A stretch of 64,000 nt of DNA from JBFMAI01 sp040755725 (GCA_040755725.1 JBFMAI010000034.1:34440-98439); one strand, 5' to 3'. Positions 7,724-17,304 are shown, numbered from the stretch's first letter. Made by a program: numbers and translations. The notes: generated by a model not told the origin, from the sequence alone.

Positions 7724-8979
7724 TCGCGCTGCCCACGCCCGGCCCGCTGTTCAACCCGCTCCTTGATCGGCCGCCCCTGTCGCCACTGGAGATACTGGCC
7801 GGCCCGTTCGGACTGACGGCGTTCCTGCCTCTGGTGCCGTTGATCCTGCTGCTGGCGCGGCGCCATCGTCGTGCGGCCCTTATGGCCGGCAGCCTGTGTT
7901 GGTTGCTGCCGACCGTGGGCGGGCCGACCACCGCGATTCTGCTGGGCGGCCTGGCCGTCGCGGTAGCGTGGATCGGCGGGCTCGCGGCCCTGCGCCGCCG
8001 TGGCACGCTCGGGCCGCGAGCGATGACCGCCCTGGTCTGGCTGGGGCTGCACGCGCTGACCCTGCCGTTATGGTGGCACGCGCAGCACAACTGGTATCCG
8101 TCGCGGATGGCCGTGCTGCACAACGCCGGTTTCTCGTACTTTCTGCTGCGCCTGGTCGGCTGGGGCGTTGAGCGCGCCCGGCAACCGGCCGCGCCGCTGC
8201 GGCTGCTCGACACCGTATGCTGGCTCCTGTACCCGCCGGCGATGCGCCTGGGCCCCGTGCTCCGGCACCACGAGTTCATGCAGCGGCTCGATGGATGGGA
8301 CCCGCGCCGGCCGGCCTGGCGCGCGGGCCTGAAGCGGTTCGGCTGGTTCGCGCTCGGCGCGCTGGGGTTGGGGCTGACGATGACGGGCATGCAGCGGCTC
8401 GTGGGTCACGAGGACGCTGACTTCTTCGCTCGACCGCAGGGTTGGGCGACGGGGCAACTGCTCGCCCTGTTCTATCTCGTGCCGACCCAGGTCTACCTGC
8501 TGCTGTGGACGTACAACGAGCTGGCGGTCGCGCTGTCGTTATGGGTTGGACTGCCTGTGGACGACAACTTCAATCGACTGCCACTGGCGACCAGCGTGCG
8601 CGACTTCTGGCACCGCTGGCACATCACCGTCGGCCGCTGGCTGCGCGACTACATCTACATCCCCCTGGGCGGCAACCGCCGGCACGTAACGCTGAATGTC
8701 GCGGCGGTCTTCGTGTACATCGGCCTGTGGCACGGAGCGAGTTGGTCCTTCCTGGCATGGGGCCTCACTCAGGCGGCCGCGCTGGCCGTGCAGCGGGCGT
8801 GGGACGGGTTGCGACGTAGCTTGGGGTGGACCGGACCGAGTGGACGCGCCTGGGCCTGCCTGTGCTGGCTACTCACGTTGCACTACCAGGCGGCGACCAT
8901 CCTCGTGTTCTGTGACTTCGATCACTGCGGGTGGCGTTTCTTCAGCGAACTGGCCGCACGCCTCGCAGTGGGCTTGTAG
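7720..8979 (+). CDS. MBOAT family membrane O-acyltransferase
   Basis: The start GTG at 7720 overlaps the TGA of the preceding L,D-transpeptidase (GTGA), a sign of translational coupling. The protein (419 aa) is polytopic, with many hydrophobic segments. It carries the MBOAT hallmarks: DFWHRWH at residues 295-301 and GLWHGASWSF with the presumed catalytic His338. Relatives such as AlgI and DltB move acyl groups across the membrane onto polysaccharide or teichoic acid. It is somewhat shorter than typical AlgI (about 460-520 aa), and no AlgJ/AlgX/DltD-like partner is adjacent. Coupling to a peptidoglycan enzyme suggests the acceptor may be cell-wall or surface glycan, which is inference. Confidence 0.85.
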   Translation: MIALPTPGPLFNPLLDRPPLSPLEILAGPFGLTAFLPLVPLILLLARRHRRAALMAGSLCWLLPTVGGPTTAILLGGLAVAVAWIGGLAALRRRGTLGPRAMTALVWLGLHALTLPLWWHAQHNWYPSRMAVLHNAGFSYFLLRLVGWGVERARQPAAPLRLLDTVCWLLYPPAMRLGPVLRHHEFMQRLDGWDPRRPAWRAGLKRFGWFALGALGLGLTMTGMQRLVGHEDADFFARPQGWATGQLLALFYLVPTQVYLLLWTYNELAVALSLWVGLPVDDNFNRLPLATSVRDFWHRWHITVGRWLRDYIYIPLGGNRRHVTLNVAAVFVYIGLWHGASWSFLAWGLTQAAALAVQRAWDGLRRSLGWTGPSGRAWACLCWLLTLHYQAATILVFCDFDHCGWRFFSELAARLAVGL

Positions 8980-9020
8980 CTCGGATCCGGGGCCCGGACT
9001 CCGGCGCGGACGGCGCGCCC

Positions 9021-9100
9021 CAATCCCTGTCCCCCGACCTTCTCCCCGGTCCCTGCTCCCCGTTCCCTGTTCCCCGTTCCCCCTTCCCAGCTTCCCATTT
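9021..9100. repeat. Degenerate TTCCC heptamer array
   Basis: About ten imperfect units of the type TTCCCNG/CCCCGTT lie in tandem between the MBOAT gene and the next gene. One strand is almost entirely pyrimidine. It matches the style of short tandemly repeated heptamers seen in other bacteria. No coding potential was seen. Confidence 0.6.
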
Positions 9101-9166
9101 GCCGGCGTTGCCCCAGCGGGTCACCCCGTACGACCCGCTCGGCCGATGAGAGAAGCAGAGACACGC

Positions 9167-11983
9167 ATGATTCGCCCGACTCGCGCGACCGGCGGTTTGA
9201 CTCCCGCGCTCGCGGCCGTGCTGTTTTGCGCCTTGGCCGGGGCCGCAGCACCGCGCGCAAGGGGCCAGGGGGATGGGACTGCGGTAAATGCCGACCAGCC
9301 CGAACTTTACCGCAAGGTCAAGGTCTTCGATTTCGACGAACGGCCGTTGGGGAACTTCGAAGACACGCCTATGCACTGGCGGCGTCTGGCGGGCCAGGGG
9401 CTGCCGGCCTATTCCCAGGGGCGCTTGGACGATTCGTACGGGCACCTCGCCCCCCCGTCGTTTGTGTTTTCCGTTCAGGGCGGCAGCGTGGCCTACGAGT
9501 ATGTCCACTCGGATCTGGCAATCTCGCCCAAGTCGGACTATCTGATCGAGGCGTATGTCCGGGCCGAGGGGCTGGAGTACGCCGCCGCCCTGCTGCTTTG
9601 TTACCTCGTGGACCAAGCGGGGCAGCCGATCGCAGGGAGCGAGCGGCTGAGCCGGCCCGTGAAATCAATGGCCGGGAGCGGTTCCGAACAGACCTGGCAG
9701 CGGATCGAGGTCACGTTGCCGGGCGAGTTCCCCACCGCGCACACCCTCCGCTTGCAGCTCTGGGTGCTGCAAACCTACGTGTATCAACCGCCGGAAGAGG
9801 CCGCCGCCGACCCCATTGTGCGGCAGGAGGTCGACGCCCGAGTCTGGTTCGACGACATCACCATCATCCGCATGCCCCGCCTGCGGCTGGGCTTCTCGAA
9901 CCCCGGCGGGATCGTCCGACCCGGCGTCGACGAGTCGTTGCGCGTGGAAGTTCACAACGCCACGCTGGCGCCCTTGCGCGCCGTACTGAGCATCCGCGAC
10001 AATGCCGGCGCCATCCAACACCGCGAGCCTTTCGAGCTGCCGGCCCACGCGACGGAAGAGTACCGCGTCGCTGTTCCGCCGCTGGCCCCGGGGATGTACG
10101 CAGCCGATGTGGAGTTGTCGAGCGCGGAGCGTGTCCTGGTCCGACGGTCCGTCCGCTTCGCCGTGCTGCCGGCGCTGTTCAGCACGCCGGCACGATACGC
10201 CGACCTGGGTGTGGACCTGGGTCTCTGGACGGAAGGCGACGCGGAGGGGGCCGTCGAATTGATCCGCGCGTTGGGTTGCGGAGCCGTCAAGATCGGTTTG
10301 ACGATGGCGGACGTGGCACAGGACGCGCAGCGCGAGAACCACTTCCGGCAGGCGCGCGCCGTGGCCCGGCAGTTGGCCGTCGGCGAGGTCAGTGCCACCG
10401 GAGTGTTGTTGGCCCCCCCGTCGCTGAGCCGCCCTACGTTTCGATCATCCACCTTCGAGGTCCTGCTCGGCGAGGGCGGCTGGGCCGAGCGCCTCGGGCC
10501 GCTGTTCGCCCACTTCGGCGGGCACCTCACGTCCTGGCAGCTCGGCCAGGAGGCCATCGAACTCGCGCGCCCGGGCGGCTGGACGCCGACCGCGGTCGCT
10601 CGCGTGCGCGATCGATTGAAGCGGTTCGTCGCGGTGCCGCAACTGGTCATCCCGCGTTCGGTCCTGGATACGGCCCCGGTTCCCTGGTTGCTGGACGCGG
10701 GCAGCGGGGACGTGTTCGGACCGGTTGAGTCCCCGGTGGCGGATCAGGGAGCAAGTGACGAAGGCACGCAGCCCTACGCCTATTCGTACTGGATTCCCGC
10801 CGACCTGCCCGCGCGAGCAATACCGTGGCACCTGGCTTTCTGGCTGGCTGAGGCCGGGGCCGGCGGGGCGGAGGGGAAACCGGACCCGGCCGGCTCCTCG
10901 GCCGCGCGCTGGCTGAGTCTGGGGCTGGACCATCGCCCGGGAATGAACGACGAGAATCGGCTGGCGGACTTGGCGCGCCGGCTGGTCCTGGCCCGCGCGG
11001 TGAACCCCGACCGCGTCTACGTGCCCGCGCCGTTCGAGTTGAGCACGACGGGCGGATCGTGGCGCTGGCAGCCGACCGAGGAGTACATCCCCGTTCGGAC
11101 GCTGATGCACGCGTTGTCGGGCACCCGCGCCGTGGCCGCCGTCACGCTCGACGAAGATTCCGTCGGCGTGCTGTTCCAGGGGGACAACCGACACCGCCTG
11201 GTGGCATGGACTTGGGACCAGCGGGCGAACAAGGCCCGCGACCTCTACCTGGGGTCGGCGGCGGTCGGCCTGGAGCTCGACGGGCAACCCCACCCGCTGG
11301 AGCGGGTCGGGCAGCGGGTGCGCGTGCCGCTGGCCTCCGTGCCGCTCATCATCGAGAACGTCGACGCCGCCCTGCTGTTGCTCCAGGAGTCGTTCGAGGT
11401 GTCGCCCGCGTTCATTCAGTTGCACGCCCCGGAGCCGCGCCCGGTGCTCCGGCTGCGCAACACGTACCCCGTGGAGTTGGCCGGCGTCATCGAACTGCGC
11501 CCCCCGGCCGACTGGGCCGTCTCGCCCACCCCGCTCCGCGTCCTGCTGCAACCGGGCGAGACCCTCGCCCAGGTCCTTGACTTCGTCATCCCGCCGCGCA
11601 CCATCGCCGCGCCCCGGGTACTCGGGGTCGATTTACACCTGCGGCGCCCCGATCCCGTGGACCTGCACTTCGACGTCCGGCTGGAGGTCGGCTTGAACGA
11701 CGTGGCCATGGACACCACCGTGTGGTGGGAGCACGGTGACCTCCTCGTGGAGCAGTCGATCCGCAACCTGTCGCCGCGTCCGCTGAGCTTCAACACCTTT
11801 TGCCAGCCCCCCCAGCACGCCCAGCTCGAGGGCGTGCTGTTGAACATCCCCCCCGGAGACGCCCGCACCCGAACCTACCGCATCCCGGCGGCCCGCGCAT
11901 TGGCCGGCGGCGAACTGTGGATCGGCATCCAGGAGATCGGCGGCCCGCGCACGCTGGACCAGCTTGTCGCCGTCCCGCCCTGA
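9167..11983 (+). CDS. Large exported protein with glycosidase-like middle region
   Basis: The start is taken at ATG 9167; an in-frame ATG at 9146 is possible. A signal peptide ends near APRARG. Residues about 45-240 look like a carbohydrate-binding jelly roll (VFDFDERPLGNFED ... VWFDDITII). An Ig-like strand region follows (LRVEVHNATLAPL), then a section resembling a degenerate TIM barrel (GAVKIGLTMADVAQ, SWQLGQEAIELA at about 465). The C-terminal third has more Ig-like domains. The Gln-Glu in WQLGQE occupies the place of the usual Asn-Glu acid/base pair of clan A glycosidases. The gene at 17305 shares this overall plan. I did not recognise a named family. A role in surface polysaccharide binding or remodelling is inference from layout and the MBOAT neighbour. 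Confidence 0.7.
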   Translation: MIRPTRATGGLTPALAAVLFCALAGAAAPRARGQGDGTAVNADQPELYRKVKVFDFDERPLGNFEDTPMHWRRLAGQGLPAYSQGRLDDSYGHLAPPSFVFSVQGGSVAYEYVHSDLAISPKSDYLIEAYVRAEGLEYAAALLLCYLVDQAGQPIAGSERLSRPVKSMAGSGSEQTWQRIEVTLPGEFPTAHTLRLQLWVLQTYVYQPPEEAAADPIVRQEVDARVWFDDITIIRMPRLRLGFSNPGGIVRPGVDESLRVEVHNATLAPLRAVLSIRDNAGAIQHREPFELPAHATEEYRVAVPPLAPGMYAADVELSSAERVLVRRSVRFAVLPALFSTPARYADLGVDLGLWTEGDAEGAVELIRALGCGAVKIGLTMADVAQDAQRENHFRQARAVARQLAVGEVSATGVLLAPPSLSRPTFRSSTFEVLLGEGGWAERLGPLFAHFGGHLTSWQLGQEAIELARPGGWTPTAVARVRDRLKRFVAVPQLVIPRSVLDTAPVPWLLDAGSGDVFGPVESPVADQGASDEGTQPYAYSYWIPADLPARAIPWHLAFWLAEAGAGGAEGKPDPAGSSAARWLSLGLDHRPGMNDENRLADLARRLVLARAVNPDRVYVPAPFELSTTGGSWRWQPTEEYIPVRTLMHALSGTRAVAAVTLDEDSVGVLFQGDNRHRLVAWTWDQRANKARDLYLGSAAVGLELDGQPHPLERVGQRVRVPLASVPLIIENVDAALLLLQESFEVSPAFIQLHAPEPRPVLRLRNTYPVELAGVIELRPPADWAVSPTPLRVLLQPGETLAQVLDFVIPPRTIAAPRVLGVDLHLRRPDPVDLHFDVRLEVGLNDVAMDTTVWWEHGDLLVEQSIRNLSPRPLSFNTFCQPPQHAQLEGVLLNIPPGDARTRTYRIPAARALAGGELWIGIQEIGGPRTLDQLVAVPP

Positions 11984-12059
11984 GACGACAATGGGTTAGA
12001 GCACGAGCGCGGGCCGGGTGGGAGCCGGGCCCGGACGCGGTTCGTGCCGTGACCGCGCG

Positions 12060-13502
12060 GTGACGACGCGCGGTGAGGACGTGGTCGTGACGACGGGTCC
12101 GGATTCCAACACCGCGGACGAACGGCCCGGGCAGCCGGAGGCGGCCGGCACCGGCACGACGGGGCCGCGGCCCCGCGTGATCCGCTACGGGGCGATGGGG
12201 TATGTGGGGGAGTTCGCGGACAAGCCGGGGCTGGTGATCGGATGCGGGCGCAAGGTGGTGGTGCAAACCGAACGGGGCATCGAGCTGGGCGAACCGCTCG
12301 GCATCCCCTGCTCGGATGGGGCGTGCGAACTCCGCGTGCCGCGCAGACCGCTGGACACGTATGTGACCAACAGCGGGACGGAGTTCTGCCAGCCGCGGGC
12401 GGGACGGATCCTGCGCGTGGCCACCGACGCCGACGTCAGTGAGCACCGTCACCTGAACGCGCACGTGGTGGAGGACATCGAGCAATGTTCCGGCCTGATC
12501 GAGGAACTCGGGCTGGACATGAAGATCATCACGGCGGAGCACCTGCTGGGGGGTGAGCGGATCATTTTCTATTTCCGCTCGCCGTCGCGCGTGGATTTTC
12601 GCCAACTCGTCAAGAACCTGGCCCACCGCTACCGGACGCGGATTGAGATGCGGCAGGTGGGCGCGCGGGACGAGGCGCGCCTGGTCGCCGACTACGAAGT
12701 GTGCGGCCGGGAGTGTTGCTGCCGCGGTTTTCTCAAGAAGCTGCGGCCGGTCAACATGAAGATGGCCAAGCTCCAGAAATCGACGCTCGACCCCAGCAAG
12801 GTCTCGGGGCGTTGCGGACGGCTGCGCTGCTGCCTGCGCTACGAGCACTGCGGCTACGAGGAACTGGCCAAGCACCTGCCACGCGTCGGCAGCCGCGTCC
12901 GCATCGACGCGGGCCCGGCCACCGTGCTCGACCGCCAGGTGCTCACGCAATTGGTGCTGTTGCGCACGGATGACCACCAGCAGGTCGCCGTGCCGCTGGA
13001 CGAGATTCGTGAGTTCAATCTGCCGCCCGCGCCGCCCCAGCCCGCCCAGTCGGCAGCGCCCGCCCCGCGGTCGCCGGCGGCCAGGGCCGCAGTTGAAACG
13101 CCGACACCGCAGGAATCCGTACGCCCCGAGCCCGAGCAACCCGGCGAGCGGCGACGACGGCCGCGCCGTCGAGGCCGTGGGCGCCCAGCCGAACTCGCAC
13201 GCCCCGGAGAAGAACGGGCGGAGACGTCGCCGCCCGCAGTGGGGCCGGAGACGCCGGTGGGCGATGCGCCCGGCACGCGCTTCGTGGCCGAGCCTCCCCC
13301 CGCGGTAGAAGCGCCCGACACGACCTCGCGCACCGAGGTTCCGCCCGGCCCGCCGCTGCCGGCCGCGGATGCAACAGCTCGCGAGCGGCCCGATGCCACC
13401 GGCCGGCGGCGACGACGCGGCCGACGGCGGCGGGCGCGACGCGCCCATGATCGCCCCGGGCCCGACGCCGGCCCGGATTCTGGCGGCGACCCGGCGTCGT
13501 AG
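12060..13502 (+). CDS. PSP1 domain (RicT/YaaT-like) protein with basic tail
   Basis: The central part (about residues 60-320) matches the PSP1 superfamily. It begins GYVGEFADKPGL, includes YVTNSGTEF, and ends with the typical cysteine-rich block CGRECCCRGFLKKLRPVNMK and SGRCGRLRCCLRYE. In Bacillus, RicT (YaaT) forms a complex with RicA and RicF that binds iron-sulfur clusters and guides RNA processing by RNase Y. The conserved cysteines needed for this are present. The last about 150 residues are a Pro/Arg-rich disordered tail with clusters such as RRRRPRRRGRGR, which could bind nucleic acid. The start is uncertain: GTG 12060 is given, but GTG 12087 has a better upstream GGTGAGG. Confidence 0.8.
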   Translation: MTTRGEDVVVTTGPDSNTADERPGQPEAAGTGTTGPRPRVIRYGAMGYVGEFADKPGLVIGCGRKVVVQTERGIELGEPLGIPCSDGACELRVPRRPLDTYVTNSGTEFCQPRAGRILRVATDADVSEHRHLNAHVVEDIEQCSGLIEELGLDMKIITAEHLLGGERIIFYFRSPSRVDFRQLVKNLAHRYRTRIEMRQVGARDEARLVADYEVCGRECCCRGFLKKLRPVNMKMAKLQKSTLDPSKVSGRCGRLRCCLRYEHCGYEELAKHLPRVGSRVRIDAGPATVLDRQVLTQLVLLRTDDHQQVAVPLDEIREFNLPPAPPQPAQSAAPAPRSPAARAAVETPTPQESVRPEPEQPGERRRRPRRRGRGRPAELARPGEERAETSPPAVGPETPVGDAPGTRFVAEPPPAVEAPDTTSRTEVPPGPPLPAADATARERPDATGRRRRRGRRRRARRAHDRPGPDAGPDSGGDPAS

Positions 13503-13529
13503 CCGGCAAGTGGATCGACGGATACCCGA

Positions 13530-13961
13530 ATGCCCATGGACATGGAGTTGGCCGAGAAGTTCGAGGACGCGGTTCGCCGCGACGGTCGTTATCCGCCGGA
13601 GGCCTACGAGTTTCTGCACCGCGGCCTGGAGCTGGCAACGCGAATGAAGCATGGAGCGCCGCCCGCCGGCAGCACGGCGTCGCTGCAGCGGCACGTCACC
13701 GGGCAGGAGTTGTGCGACGCGCTGCGGGTGCTCGCGATTCGTCAATGGGGGCCGCTGGCGCGGGAGGTGCTCCGACGGTGGAACATTCACCGCACGCGGG
13801 ACTTCGGCCAGATGGTCTACCTGATGATCGACGTGGGGCTGATGGGCAAGCAGGATTCCGACGAGATCAGCGATTTCGACGACGTGTACGACTTCGCGGT
13901 CGCGTTCGGAGGGTATGAGATCCCTCTGGACCAGGTCCCGCTGGAAGGCGACGCCGAGTGA
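13530..13961 (+). CDS. Minf_1886 family protein (Planctomycetes/Verrucomicrobia-restricted)
   Basis: This 143-residue acidic protein carries the features I associate with the lineage-restricted Minf_1886 family: RDGRYPPEAYEFLHRGLE near the start, HVTGQELCDALR in the middle, and DFGQMVYLMIDVGLM followed by D-rich DEISDFDDVYDF near the end. It has no signal peptide or membrane segment, so it is probably cytosolic. No biochemical function is known to me. It lies 27 nt after the PSP1 gene, and its stop overlaps the ATG of the AI-2E family transporter (TGATG), so the three are likely co-expressed. ATG 13536 is an alternative start. Confidence 0.85.
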   Translation: MPMDMELAEKFEDAVRRDGRYPPEAYEFLHRGLELATRMKHGAPPAGSTASLQRHVTGQELCDALRVLAIRQWGPLAREVLRRWNIHRTRDFGQMVYLMIDVGLMGKQDSDEISDFDDVYDFAVAFGGYEIPLDQVPLEGDAE

Positions 13962-15217
13962 TGGAGCACTACCTGCCCTCACTTTCCGAGCCGGCGCGCC
14001 GTTGGCTGCGGCTGGCCGGATTGCTGGCGGCGCTGGCGGCGCTGTGCTGGTTGGCGTACGCGCTGCGCGCCGCGTTCACGCCGCTCCTCGCCGCCGCCGC
14101 CGTCGCCTACGTCCTGAACCCCGTGGTGACATGGATCGAGCGCACGCGGCGGGCGCAGCGGCTGAGCATCGTAATCGTGGTCTTTGCGGGCTTCGCCGCG
14201 GTCGTCCTGGGCGGGGGGCTGTGCATCGGCAGCCGGACGGTCGCGCAACTGTCCGACATGCAGGAGCGCTTCCCCCGCTATGTGCAGGCCCTCGGCCAGT
14301 GGGCGGAAGTCATCCAGCCGCACCTCCGCGGCACGTCTCAACCGGCTGCGGCCGAGGCCACCGCGGTTGCGGCTTCTCAGCCCGCGGCGGTCCCGGCCGC
14401 CCCCTGGTGGCCCGCTGTGGCCCCGCTGGTCGAGCAGCATGGCATCGGCGTGGCGCGCGCAGCGCTCGGGTACCTCAGCCGGGTGGCGTCGAATGCGCTG
14501 GCGCTCGTGTCGCTCTTCGTGCTCGTGCCCGTGTTCACTTTCTACTTCCTGTGGCGATTCAACGAGGGCGTCCGGGCCATCCGTGACCACCTGCCCCTGG
14601 CCCAGCGCGACGCGATTGTGTCGGCGGTGAGCACGATCGACGCGGCGATGGCCAACTTCTTTCGCGGCCGGCTCCTCGTCTGCCTCGCTGTCGCCGCTCT
14701 GACCGGCCTGGGGTGGACCGCAGTCGGCGTGCCGTTCGGACTCCCGCTGGGCTTGGTCGCCGGCGCCCTGAACCTGGTCCCCTTCTTGTCCTTGCTGGTG
14801 TTGCCGGTGGCCTTGTTGGCGGCGTACCTCGGCGCCATGGACGCCGCCGTGCCCTGGCTGACGCCGGTGCTACTGACCATGGGCGTCTACATGGCGGTGC
14901 AGGCGCTGGAGTCGTTCCTGCTCAGCCCCTGGATCGAAGGGAAGTCCTCCGGCTTGCACCCCTTGCTGATCGTCGTCGCTCTGCTCATCGGGGCGGAACT
15001 CGCCGGGCTGCTCGGGCTGTTGCTCGCCATCCCCGTCGCCAGTAGCCTGAAAACGCTCGCGACCCGGCTCGTGCTGCCGGAGATCCGCCGTCTCGCCGGC
15101 CGGCCGCTGACGACGACGGCCTATCCAGCGCCGGGCACGACGGACGTGGCGGCCCCACCGTCCGCTCCAACGCCTGCGGCGACGCCCCCGGCGGCCAAGG
15201 ATGAAGTAGCCCGATGA
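13961..15217 (+). CDS. AI-2E family transporter
   Basis: The protein (418 aa) has the usual layout of this permease family: two or three N-terminal membrane segments (LAGLLAALAALCWLAYAL, LSIVIVVFAGFAAVVLG), a soluble helical insert at about 95-155 (here lengthened by an Ala/Pro-rich stretch), and a C-terminal half of closely packed membrane helices with PFGLPLGLVAGALNLVPFL and the family motif LLSPWIEGKSSGLHPLLI. Members export autoinducer-2, Na+ or other small solutes. The substrate here cannot be told from sequence. The ATG overlaps the previous stop codon, and the gene in turn overlaps the next small gene by ATGA. The last 40 residues form a Pro/Ala/Thr tail. Confidence 0.85.
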   Translation: MEHYLPSLSEPARRWLRLAGLLAALAALCWLAYALRAAFTPLLAAAAVAYVLNPVVTWIERTRRAQRLSIVIVVFAGFAAVVLGGGLCIGSRTVAQLSDMQERFPRYVQALGQWAEVIQPHLRGTSQPAAAEATAVAASQPAAVPAAPWWPAVAPLVEQHGIGVARAALGYLSRVASNALALVSLFVLVPVFTFYFLWRFNEGVRAIRDHLPLAQRDAIVSAVSTIDAAMANFFRGRLLVCLAVAALTGLGWTAVGVPFGLPLGLVAGALNLVPFLSLLVLPVALLAAYLGAMDAAVPWLTPVLLTMGVYMAVQALESFLLSPWIEGKSSGLHPLLIVVALLIGAELAGLLGLLLAIPVASSLKTLATRLVLPEIRRLAGRPLTTTAYPAPGTTDVAAPPSAPTPAATPPAAKDEVAR

Positions 15218-15375
15218 ACGCTGCCGAAAACGATAACAAGGCCGCACCTCCGCCGGACGTCCCGTTGGGAACACACCCGCGCCGCGCGGCCTGGCCGTTG
15301 GTCGCCCTCATCGTCTTGTACGCCCTAGGTTTCGCCGCGCTGGTCTGGCTGACCTACCGGTATCCGATCCACTGA
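15214..15375 (+). CDS. Small single-span membrane protein (53 aa)
   Basis: The ATG at 15214 overlaps the TGA of the transporter gene (ATGA). The peptide has a polar, Pro-rich N-terminus (MNAAENDNKAAPPPD), one hydrophobic segment at about residues 27-47 (WPLVALIVLYALGFAALVWL) and a short TYRYPIH end. It is too small to classify, but third-position GC and the overlap support it as a real gene. It may be an accessory subunit of the upstream transporter. Confidence 0.7.
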   Translation: MNAAENDNKAAPPPDVPLGTHPRRAAWPLVALIVLYALGFAALVWLTYRYPIH

Positions 15376-15405
15376 CGGCTGATCGTTCCGATTCGGACCT
15401 GACGT

Positions 15406-17244
15406 ATGGACTCCTCAGCCCAGGTCGGCTCGCTGGCCTTCGCCGACGACGCCCCACCCGCCCCGCTCGACCCCAGCGTGTGGGCGCGCAACTTGGCAGC
15501 CATCGGCGCGGAGGACACTCGCCTCGCGGCCGAGCTTCAAAACGTGAGTCTGCCCGAGACTTGGCGCCCTGTGCTGGGGCTGGATGGCTTTGCCACCTGG
15601 CGCCTGGAGCCTCCGGGACAGCCGCCCCAGTGGCTCGGTCTCACTGCGGCCCCCCTGACGCGCGCCGGCGGCCTCCTCGCCCGCGCCGAGTTCGCGCCCC
15701 TCAACTACGCGCTGCCCACCGCGGCCGCCGGGGCCGAGTTGCACATCCTGCTGCAACGCCTGCCCGCCCTCCTGGCCATCTATGTCTTTGAAGCTGACAT
15801 CCGCACGCTGGCGGCCGTGTTGCGGCTGCACGACGTGAGCCAAGCCGTGACGCGCGGACGCTGCATTTTCGTCGCCCCCGGCCGCGAACTGGAAGCCGTA
15901 GGGCACACGCTCTCGACCCACCCCGGCTTGCTGCCCCCGGCCGAGATCCTCCTGCCCGATCTCGTCTCCTCCGCGCGACAGGACGAGCTGCGCCGCATCG
16001 GTGAGGAGCTGCACCGCCGGTGTGAGCGGCAGCGCACCGACGACATGAAACGCTCGCAGGCGGTGCTCGCCACGCTGCCGGCCACACCGTCGGCCACGCC
16101 GCGGCTAGCCATCCTGTCCCTCACCGGCTCGCCGACCGCCGCGGCCGCCGCCGAATCGATCCGCCACGCGGCGGCTGCGCTCGGATGGACCGCCGCGGCC
16201 CTCACGGTCACCGAGCCGCGCCACATGCACCCGCTGCTTCACGTGCGGCGACTGGCGGAATTCCAGCCCGACCTGCTGCTATGCGTCAATCACGGGCCGG
16301 CGCGGCTGCCGGCGGCGGCGCGCGCCACGACGTGCGTGTGGGTCCACGACGAGACGGCGTTGCCCGCGTCCAACGAGGCCCACCCCGCCCGCTATCTGGC
16401 GGCCACGCCGCGCGTCGTCGCGGCGCTGGAGTCCGCCGGCGTCGCGCCGCCCGCGATTCTGCCTTGGTACTGGGCCTGCGAGGCCGACAGCGCCGCGGAC
16501 GATTCCGCGGCGGGGGACGATGTGTTGCTCGTGGCCGACCTGCCGGACACGCGACCGGAGAACTGCGGAATCGCGGCACTCACCCACCGGCAGCTTTGGG
16601 AACGAATCCGCCAACTCCTGGTCCGGGGGTGGCAGACGCCACGCATCCTGCGGCCCGACCTCCTGCTGACGCAGGCCCAGCGGGAGACGGGCGTGGAGTT
16701 GGAGGACGCCCTGCTGCGCGACACCGTCCTGCAATTGGTCGAGCGCGTGCTGAGCGGGGCCGTGGTGGCCGAGCAAGTCGCCCGCGCGCTGGTGGAGGAC
16801 GCGGGTTGCCTGCTCGTACTCGGACGCGGGTGGGACCGGGCGGGCCTCGCGGGCGTCCGCTGCGTTGGAGGTCACCTGGGCGATTGGCCCGCGGGGGCGG
16901 CGCGTCCCCGGCCACGGCTGTGCGTCTTGGCCGGCCACCGCGACCCGCTGCACCCGGTCCTGGTCCAAGTCGCCGCCCGGGGTTGGCCGCTCGCCGTCCA
17001 TCGTCCGGGCGGCGCCTCGCTGACCGAAGCGCTCGGCGGGGTCCTGCGACCGGATGAGCACTTCGAGCCGTTCACCGACGTAGGGGAGTTGCGGCGGGCC
17101 CTAAAATTGCTGCGCGGGACCTCGCCCGCGGCCAAGACGCGCGCCGCGCGGGCCCGCCAACACGTGGTTGCAAACCACTCGTTTTCGCGTCGCTTGGAGA
17201 CTCTCCTACAGGCCCTGCGGGACGCCCGCACGGCCCCCGAATAG
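15406..17244 (+). CDS. CgeB-like glycosyltransferase-type protein
   Basis: This 612-residue soluble protein lacks a signal peptide. Its C-terminal part resembles the GT1-like CgeB/YkvP family: a run of Rossmann-type strands (PDLLLCVNHG, TTCVWVHDE, ARYLAATPRVVAALESAGV) and a terminal helix of the form ARQHVVANHSFSRRLETLLQAL, which closes many such enzymes. The N-terminal about 200 residues have the flavour of a second nucleotide-sugar or accessory domain (AIYVFEADIRTLAAVLRLHD). Catalytic residues cannot be assigned. It lies between an exporter gene and a large exported protein, so it may glycosylate a surface component. Exact substrate and donor are unknown. Confidence 0.6.
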   Translation: MDSSAQVGSLAFADDAPPAPLDPSVWARNLAAIGAEDTRLAAELQNVSLPETWRPVLGLDGFATWRLEPPGQPPQWLGLTAAPLTRAGGLLARAEFAPLNYALPTAAAGAELHILLQRLPALLAIYVFEADIRTLAAVLRLHDVSQAVTRGRCIFVAPGRELEAVGHTLSTHPGLLPPAEILLPDLVSSARQDELRRIGEELHRRCERQRTDDMKRSQAVLATLPATPSATPRLAILSLTGSPTAAAAAESIRHAAAALGWTAAALTVTEPRHMHPLLHVRRLAEFQPDLLLCVNHGPARLPAAARATTCVWVHDETALPASNEAHPARYLAATPRVVAALESAGVAPPAILPWYWACEADSAADDSAAGDDVLLVADLPDTRPENCGIAALTHRQLWERIRQLLVRGWQTPRILRPDLLLTQAQRETGVELEDALLRDTVLQLVERVLSGAVVAEQVARALVEDAGCLLVLGRGWDRAGLAGVRCVGGHLGDWPAGAARPRPRLCVLAGHRDPLHPVLVQVAARGWPLAVHRPGGASLTEALGGVLRPDEHFEPFTDVGELRRALKLLRGTSPAAKTRAARARQHVVANHSFSRRLETLLQALRDARTAPE

Positions 17245-17304
17245 GCCGAGACTTCGCCGGCCGGGCGGAGCGCAGCGGCTACACGGACGGCGGCGGAACA
17301 ACAA

